From Bhargavaea massiliensis (GTDB lineage: Bacteria; Bacillota; Bacilli; Bacillales_A; Planococcaceae): 64,000 bases of DNA. A program made the position numbers and the translations under genes. The notes below the pieces were generated by a model that saw nothing but the letters and a program-made list of their open reading frames with translations, made no database searches and was not told the DNA's origin. The stretch covers positions 144,811-208,810 of the forward strand of contig NZ_JAHBCJ010000002.1 of the NCBI RefSeq assembly GCF_018390575.1, written 5' to 3'. Below, piece by piece: positions 59,544 to 64,000 of this stretch (position 1 is its first letter; every line of letters begins with the position of its first letter).

Positions 59544-60214
59544 GGAATGCCCTAGACCTTGGCGGCGGGCTGGTCGCCACAACGGACAATTCGGGCGGCA
59601 TCGGCATGAAGGAGAGCGATGCGGTCCGGGCACCGGATGATCTTGTCGGCTACTTCTCAGCGCGGGTGACACTGCTCGAGCAATGGGCGGCCGGGGCGGA
59701 GCCGATTGCCGTCATCCTTCATAATTTTACGGGGGGCGCCAGTTGGGACGACTATCTTTCCGGAATCCGGCGGGCGTTCTCAGAAAGCGCGCTCGGCATT
59801 CCGCCGGTATCGGGAAGTTCCGAGACGAACATGGCAATGCTCCAATCGGCGATGGCCGTGACGATGATCGGAAGGAAGTTCCGCGATCTCAAGGAGTCAG
59901 GCGGGACTTGGTTTCTGTACGGCCGCCCGCTTGTCGGCCAAGCTGTCATCCGGGAGCCGGAAAAGTGCGCAGATCTCGGGAAAGTAAAACGTGCACTTGA
60001 CGGGGAACTCATTAACGCCGTCTGGCCGGCCGGGTCAGGCGGAATCGGAGCGGAGTGGGAGCGCCTGACGGGACGGCCCATGACCCGATTGACGGAGGGA
60101 GCCGATCCCGCGGCTTCCGCTGGACCTGCGACCGCTGTGTTCGTCCGCGTGGTTCCGGGAAAAGAGGCGGAAGCATCGGGACATTTCGGGAACTACTTCG
60201 ATGAAGTCGGCTGA
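59540..60214 (+). CDS. CblS-like alpha-ribazole kinase (AIR synthase-related)
   Basis: A 224-residue protein related to the PurM/AIR-synthase superfamily. GGGLVATTDNSGGIGMKESDAVRAPDDLVGYFSARVTLLEQWAAGAEPIAVILHNFTGG carries the ATP- and metal-binding Asp pattern. GSSETNMAMLQSAMAVTMIGR near 93 is a second conserved block. It fits CblS, which phosphorylates alpha-ribazole for CobS and so replaces CobT. The start is TTG with AAGGAGG upstream. It is the last gene of the operon. Confidence 0.8.
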   Translation: MRNALDLGGGLVATTDNSGGIGMKESDAVRAPDDLVGYFSARVTLLEQWAAGAEPIAVILHNFTGGASWDDYLSGIRRAFSESALGIPPVSGSSETNMAMLQSAMAVTMIGRKFRDLKESGGTWFLYGRPLVGQAVIREPEKCADLGKVKRALDGELINAVWPAGSGGIGAEWERLTGRPMTRLTEGADPAASAGPATAVFVRVVPGKEAEASGHFGNYFDEVG

Positions 60215-60278
60215 CCTGGAGGCGTGATGGAGATTTCTTTATAGCGCCCTGACAATCAATAGAAAAACAGACATTGCA

Positions 60279-60326
60279 GAGGCATGCGAGTTCCCGTAAA
60301 CTTGGGAACACGATGCCTCACTTTTG
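60279..60326 (+). terminator. Terminator of the cobalamin operon
   Basis: GAGGCAT and AGTTCCC pair with GGGAAC and ATGCCTC in a two-part stem, followed by ACTTTTG. Confidence 0.72.
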
Positions 60327-60355
60327 CTACTCGGGACAAAATTCTAAAATTGTTA

Positions 60356-60384
60356 TTGACTGAATGCTCATTCATTATTACACT
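60356..60384 (+). promoter_or_regulatory. fadF promoter with FadR-type operator
   Basis: TTGACT (60356-60361), a 17-bp spacer and TACACT (60379-60384). The palindrome TGAATG-CT-CATTCA (60361-60374) overlaps the -35 and the spacer. It resembles the B. subtilis FadR operator consensus (TGAATGA...TCATTCA), so long-chain acyl-CoA should relieve repression. Confidence 0.8.
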
Positions 60385-60476
60385 GGAGTCATAAAAGAGA
60401 TACCGGAGCAGGCTTTGGACTGTACCGTGTGAAAGCGGATTCAATGCCGGCCGGTACCGGAAAGGGAGGGGCCATT

Positions 60477-62639
60477 GTGAACCCATTGCTTATCGCCAAC
60501 TGGATTCTGTTCCTGGCCGTCACTGCGTACGCGCTCGGATTGTTCACATACGTGGTCAAAACACGCATTGACTTTATCAGGCTCGGGAAGAAAGAGGAGT
60601 TTGATGCCAAGGTCGACGAGCGGATGCGCGCGATCTGGACAAACGTCTTCGGGCAGAAAAAACTCCTGAAGGATAAGAAGAGCGGAACGATCCACGTCAT
60701 GTTCTTCTATGGATTCCTTCTTGTGCAGTTCGGAGCAATCGATCTGATCTGGAAAGGGCTGAAGCCGGATTCCCACTTGCCGTTCGGACCGGTCTATCCG
60801 ATCTTTACCTTCTTCCAGGAAATTGTTGTCTTCATGATTCTCGTCGCTGTCGTCTGGGCATTTTACCGCCGTTATGTTGAGAAGCTCGTCCGGCTGCGCC
60901 GGGGCTGGAAAGCCGGCCTCGTTCTGATCTTTATCGGGACACTAATGCTGTCGACACTCGTTGCAAACGGCATGAACATGATCTGGCACGGCCACGGGAC
61001 GACCTGGACGGAACCGATGGCCTCTGCGATCGCTTCCGCATTCAGCTGGATGTCGCCGACAGCGGCAGCCGCCGTGTTCTTTGTCGCATGGTGGGTGCAC
61101 CTGCTGACATTGCTCGCGTTCCTCGTTTATGTTCCGCAATCAAAGCACGCCCACCTGATCGCGGGTCCTGCCAACACGTATCTCATGCGATTCGACCGCC
61201 GAGGCAAGCTTGCGCCGATCGACTTCGCCTCGCTTGAGGAAGACGATTCGGAAGAAGAAGGCGGCGAAGAGATGCCGTCGATCGGCGTCGGGAAGATACA
61301 GGATTTCACGCAGCTCCAGATGCTTGACTTTTATGCCTGCGTGGAGTGCGGCCGATGCACAAACATGTGCCCGGCAACCGGCACCGGCAAGATGCTGTCG
61401 CCGATGGACCTGATCACCAAGCTGCGCGACCACCTGACCAATACCGGCGCGGTCACGACCAAGCAGAAACCGTGGGTGCCGCCGTTCATGTTCAATGACA
61501 CACGCGGCAACCAGCTCGCGGTGGCGGCAGGTGCCGAAGGCGCGGTCATCGGTGATATCTACAGCCCGTCCCTGATCGGGGACGTCATCACGGAAGAAGA
61601 GATCTGGGCGTGCACAACCTGCCGGAACTGTGAAGACCAGTGCCCGGTCATGAACGAACACGTCGATAAAATCATCGACCTCCGCCGCTACCTCGTCATG
61701 ACGGAAGGCCGCATGGATGCGGACGCACAGCGCGCGATGACGAACATCGAACGCCAGGGCAACCCCTGGGGCCTCAACCGGAAGGAAAAGGAGAACTGGC
61801 GCGATGCGCGTCCGGACCTCCACATCCCGACGGTCAAGGAAGCCAAAAAATCCGGAGAAGATTTCGAGTACCTGCTCTGGGTAGGCGCGATGGGGGCATT
61901 CGACAACCGTTCCCAGAAAATCGCGCTGTCGTTTGCACATCTTCTGAATGAAGCGGGCGTCAAGTTCGCTATCCTAGGAAACAAGGAAAAGAACTCCGGC
62001 GACACGCCTCGCCGCCTCGGAAACGAATTCCTGTTCCAAGAGCTGGCTGAAGCGAACATCAAGGAATTTGAAAAGAACGGCGTCAGGAAAATCATCACGA
62101 TTGACCCGCACGCCTACAACATCTTCAAGAACGAATATCCGGACTTCGGTTATCAGGCCATCGTCTACCACCATACAGAGTTTCTGCACAAGCTCCTGAT
62201 GGAAGGCAAGCTGAAACCGAAGTACGCAGTGAACGAAAAGATTACGTTCCACGATTCGTGCTACCTCGGACGCTATAACGATGTGTACGACGCGCCGCGT
62301 GAGATTCTGAAGTCCATTCCGGGCGTCGAACTTGTCGAGATGGTCCGGAACCGACAGGATGCCATGTGCTGTGGCGCAGGCGGAGGCCTCATGTGGATGG
62401 AAGAAGACAAGGGCCACCGGGTCAACGTCGCACGGACCGAACAGGCGCTGGAAGTCAATCCGTCCGTTATTTCATCCGCTTGCCCATACTGCCTGACCAT
62501 GATCTCTGACGGCACGAAGGCGGTCGAAGTGGAAGACAAGGTCGGCACATACGATGTTGCGGAACTTCTCGAACGCTCCATTTTCGGGGACAACCTGGAA
62601 CCGGCGATAGAAAAAGAGGAAGAACCGATTCTCCAGTAA
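60477..62639 (+). CDS. fadF: Iron-sulfur membrane oxidoreductase FadF
   Basis: A 720-residue protein. The N-terminal 230 residues form a membrane cytochrome-b/NarI-like domain of about six helices, with conserved His residues (TIHVMFFYGF, WWVHLLTLL). Then come two 4Fe-4S clusters (CVECGRCTNMCP near 288 and CTTCRNCEDQCP near 378). Finally two heterodisulfide-reductase-type CCG segments appear (FHDSCYLGRYNDVYDAPREIL...MCCGAGGG and SSACPYC). It is thought to pass electrons from acyl-CoA dehydrogenase/ETF to the quinone pool in beta-oxidation. The start is GTG after AAAGGGAGG. Promoter and FadR site are upstream. Confidence 0.93.
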   Translation: MNPLLIANWILFLAVTAYALGLFTYVVKTRIDFIRLGKKEEFDAKVDERMRAIWTNVFGQKKLLKDKKSGTIHVMFFYGFLLVQFGAIDLIWKGLKPDSHLPFGPVYPIFTFFQEIVVFMILVAVVWAFYRRYVEKLVRLRRGWKAGLVLIFIGTLMLSTLVANGMNMIWHGHGTTWTEPMASAIASAFSWMSPTAAAAVFFVAWWVHLLTLLAFLVYVPQSKHAHLIAGPANTYLMRFDRRGKLAPIDFASLEEDDSEEEGGEEMPSIGVGKIQDFTQLQMLDFYACVECGRCTNMCPATGTGKMLSPMDLITKLRDHLTNTGAVTTKQKPWVPPFMFNDTRGNQLAVAAGAEGAVIGDIYSPSLIGDVITEEEIWACTTCRNCEDQCPVMNEHVDKIIDLRRYLVMTEGRMDADAQRAMTNIERQGNPWGLNRKEKENWRDARPDLHIPTVKEAKKSGEDFEYLLWVGAMGAFDNRSQKIALSFAHLLNEAGVKFAILGNKEKNSGDTPRRLGNEFLFQELAEANIKEFEKNGVRKIITIDPHAYNIFKNEYPDFGYQAIVYHHTEFLHKLLMEGKLKPKYAVNEKITFHDSCYLGRYNDVYDAPREILKSIPGVELVEMVRNRQDAMCCGAGGGLMWMEEDKGHRVNVARTEQALEVNPSVISSACPYCLTMISDGTKAVEVEDKVGTYDVAELLERSIFGDNLEPAIEKEEEPILQ

Positions 62640-62685
62640 GCCGTTGCAGATTCTTTGAAAATTCGATACAATGAAACAAATGGAA

Positions 62686-62713
62686 GAGGGAGTGCCGTGT
62701 CACTCCCTTTTTC
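62686..62713 (+). terminator. Terminator after fadF
   Basis: AGGGAGTG pairs with CACTCCCT around a 6-nt loop, followed by TTTTT; it separates fadF from the thiolase gene. Confidence 0.88.
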
Positions 62714-62783
62714 TTGGAGATTATGTCGAGCGAGCGTTCAGTCACTCTGCGGCAGGCGCTGCCCGGCATTTAATCCGGACAAT

Positions 62784-62798
62784 ATGAAAACGCTCTCA
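62784..62798 (+). promoter_or_regulatory. CcpA cre site before the thiolase gene
   Basis: ATGAAAACGCTCTCA matches the catabolite-responsive element consensus WTGNAANCGNWNNCW at every fixed position, 24 bp before the thiolase ATG. Confidence 0.7.
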
Positions 62799-62821
62799 TC
62801 ATGAAAAGGGGGAAATCGATC

Positions 62822-64000
62822 ATGGCAAGAACGGCGATTCTTGGCGGGGCACGAACACCATTCGGCAAATTCGGCGGGCTTCTTGCGTCCCAGACGGCAA
62901 GCGATCTTGGAGGAGTGGCAATCCGCGCAGCCCTGGAACGGACCGGAACATTACCGGAAGACGTTGATGAAGTCATCATGGGGACCGTCCTGCAGGGCGG
63001 CCAGGGTCAGATCCCGTCCCGGCAGGCCGCGAACAAGGCAGGCATCCCGTGGAAGGCGAAGACCGAAACGATCAATAAAGTCTGCGCATCCGGCATGCGC
63101 GCGGTAACACTCGGCGACCAGCTGATCCGCCTCGGTGAGGAGCAGGTGATCGTGGCGGGCGGCATGGAATCAATGTCGAACGCGCCGTACTATATGCCGA
63201 AGGGCCGCTTTGGCCTGAAAATGGGGGACGCACCGCTGGTCGACGGAATGATCCATGACGGGCTGTCCTGCTCGTTCCACCCGGACCGGGTTCATATGGG
63301 CACATACGGGAACAGCACTGCGGAAACGATGGAGCTGACGCGCGAAGCCCAGGATGAATGGGCATTCCGCAGCCATGAACGCGCCGTGAAGGCGATCGAT
63401 GAAGCCCTGTTTGTCGAAGAGATTGTCCCGGTCGAGGTACCCGCACGGAAAGGGCAGACCATCCTCGTCGGGGAAGACGAGGCGCCTCGCCGCGATACAT
63501 CTTCCGAGACGCTCGCGAAGCTGAAGCCGGCATTCGGCAAGGAAGGCACGATCACGGCCGGCAACGCACCGGGCGTGAACGACGGCGCCTGTGCGCTTGT
63601 CCTGATGGATGCGGACCGTGCGGTTCAAGAAGGCAAGGACGTGCTGGCTGAGATCATCGCCCATGCGGAAGTCGCCGTCGAACCGGAGAACTTCCCGCAG
63701 ACACCGGGACTCGTCATCAATGAAATCCTGAAAAGGACAGGGAAGTCACTAGAGGAAATCGACCTGTTCGAGATTAACGAAGCGTTCGCGGCCGTCTCGC
63801 TCGCCAGTGCGAAAATCGCCGGACTTGATCCGGAGAAAGTCAACGTCAACGGCGGCGCAGTCGCGCTCGGCCATCCGATCGGTGCGAGCGGCGCGCGAAT
63901 CATCCTGACACTCGCACATGAGCTCAAGCGCCGCGGGGGCGGTGTCGGCATTGCAGCAATCTGCTCGGGCGGCGGCCAGGGGGATGCCGTCATGATCGAA
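62822..64000 (+). CDS. Acetyl-CoA C-acetyltransferase (thiolase), 3' end outside window
   Basis: The first 393 codons of a thiolase, essentially the whole enzyme; no stop codon is reached before the window ends. The acyl-accepting Cys is in NKVCASGMRAV near 88. The acid-base residues are in NEAFAAVSLA near 320, GGAVALGHPIGASGARI near 345 and CSGGGQGDA near 382. It condenses or cleaves acetoacetyl-CoA (or longer 3-ketoacyl-CoA). A cre site and a terminator between it and fadF suggest separate, glucose-repressed transcription. The ATG follows AAAGGGGGAAA. Confidence 0.94.
   Translation, partial: MARTAILGGARTPFGKFGGLLASQTASDLGGVAIRAALERTGTLPEDVDEVIMGTVLQGGQGQIPSRQAANKAGIPWKAKTETINKVCASGMRAVTLGDQLIRLGEEQVIVAGGMESMSNAPYYMPKGRFGLKMGDAPLVDGMIHDGLSCSFHPDRVHMGTYGNSTAETMELTREAQDEWAFRSHERAVKAIDEALFVEEIVPVEVPARKGQTILVGEDEAPRRDTSSETLAKLKPAFGKEGTITAGNAPGVNDGACALVLMDADRAVQEGKDVLAEIIAHAEVAVEPENFPQTPGLVINEILKRTGKSLEEIDLFEINEAFAAVSLASAKIAGLDPEKVNVNGGAVALGHPIGASGARIILTLAHELKRRGGGVGIAAICSGGGQGDAVMIE

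Noticed and set aside
60221-60241. Tiny frame behind GGAGGCGTG after the CblS-like gene
   Set aside because: It ends after six codons and is not conserved in any way that I can see.

Overview
The window (GC-rich, clearly above 50%) reads as chromosome of a Bacillales bacterium, most likely a high-GC member of the Planococcaceae/Caryophanaceae. The evidence is a run of genes in Bacillus subtilis ywd/ywf/ywg/ywh/ywi order (pdxK, ung, ywdI, ywdK, gerQ, cwlJ, hemQ, lipL, rsfA, ywfO, ywgA, ywhD, pbpG, speE, speB, ywiB, argS, fadF), bacillithiol genes (yojF-bshB2), many TTG/GTG starts behind strong GGAGG ribosome sites, and endospore genes (gerQ, cwlJ, rsfA). The genus cannot be fixed from the sequence alone. 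I see no prophage, insertion sequence, CRISPR array or defence island.

Layout. 1-2.7 kb: the end of a heterodimeric ABC exporter. 2.9-9.2 kb: single genes (acyltransferase, YusW-like lipoprotein, glycerophosphodiesterase, DUF2804 protein, one tRNA-Ala, amidase-domain protein, DegV, PlsY). 9.2-18.5 kb: nitroreductase, M20 dipeptidase, CBS-domain ion exporter, an orphan ECF-type sigma factor, a phospholipase D-like protein, a SpsG/PseG-like protein and a CPA1 antiporter. 18.7-23.2 kb: topB-ybaK-yczE-like and a two-P-loop ATPase. 23.3-28.6 kb: an SMR transporter pair and the threonine-to-glycine route (kbl and SDR-type tdh) around small unknown genes. 28.7-32.3 kb: a YjiH-type membrane protein, bshB2-yojF and pdxK. 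32.4-49.4 kb: the conserved ywd-ywi block. 49.5-60.2 kb: a cobalamin riboswitch and thirteen tightly packed salvage genes. 60.3-64 kb: fadF and a thiolase cut by the window end.

How it fits together. The cobalamin operon encodes corrinoid uptake (btuF, btuC, btuD), a CbiZ amidohydrolase fused to BtuD that converts cobinamide to cobyric acid, re-attachment of the aminopropanol arm (cobD, cbiB), nucleotide-loop assembly (cobU, cobS, cobC), a PduO-type adenosyltransferase, and a CblT/CblS-like pair for alpha-ribazole. It therefore looks like a salvage-only system. Its oddest member is a 275-residue CobQ-type protein that appears to lack the whole glutamine amidotransferase domain while keeping the C-terminal tail of the family.

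The most unusual non-coding signals are short direct repeats with an exact 21-bp period in three intergenic regions. One array has core GAAAGATCA (five copies) and two have core AACGTCTC (two copies each). Other non-coding signals are a candidate small RNA between ywhD and pbpG, a perfect 20-bp-arm hairpin upstream of degV, and a palindrome lying exactly in the promoter spacer of the YjiH gene.
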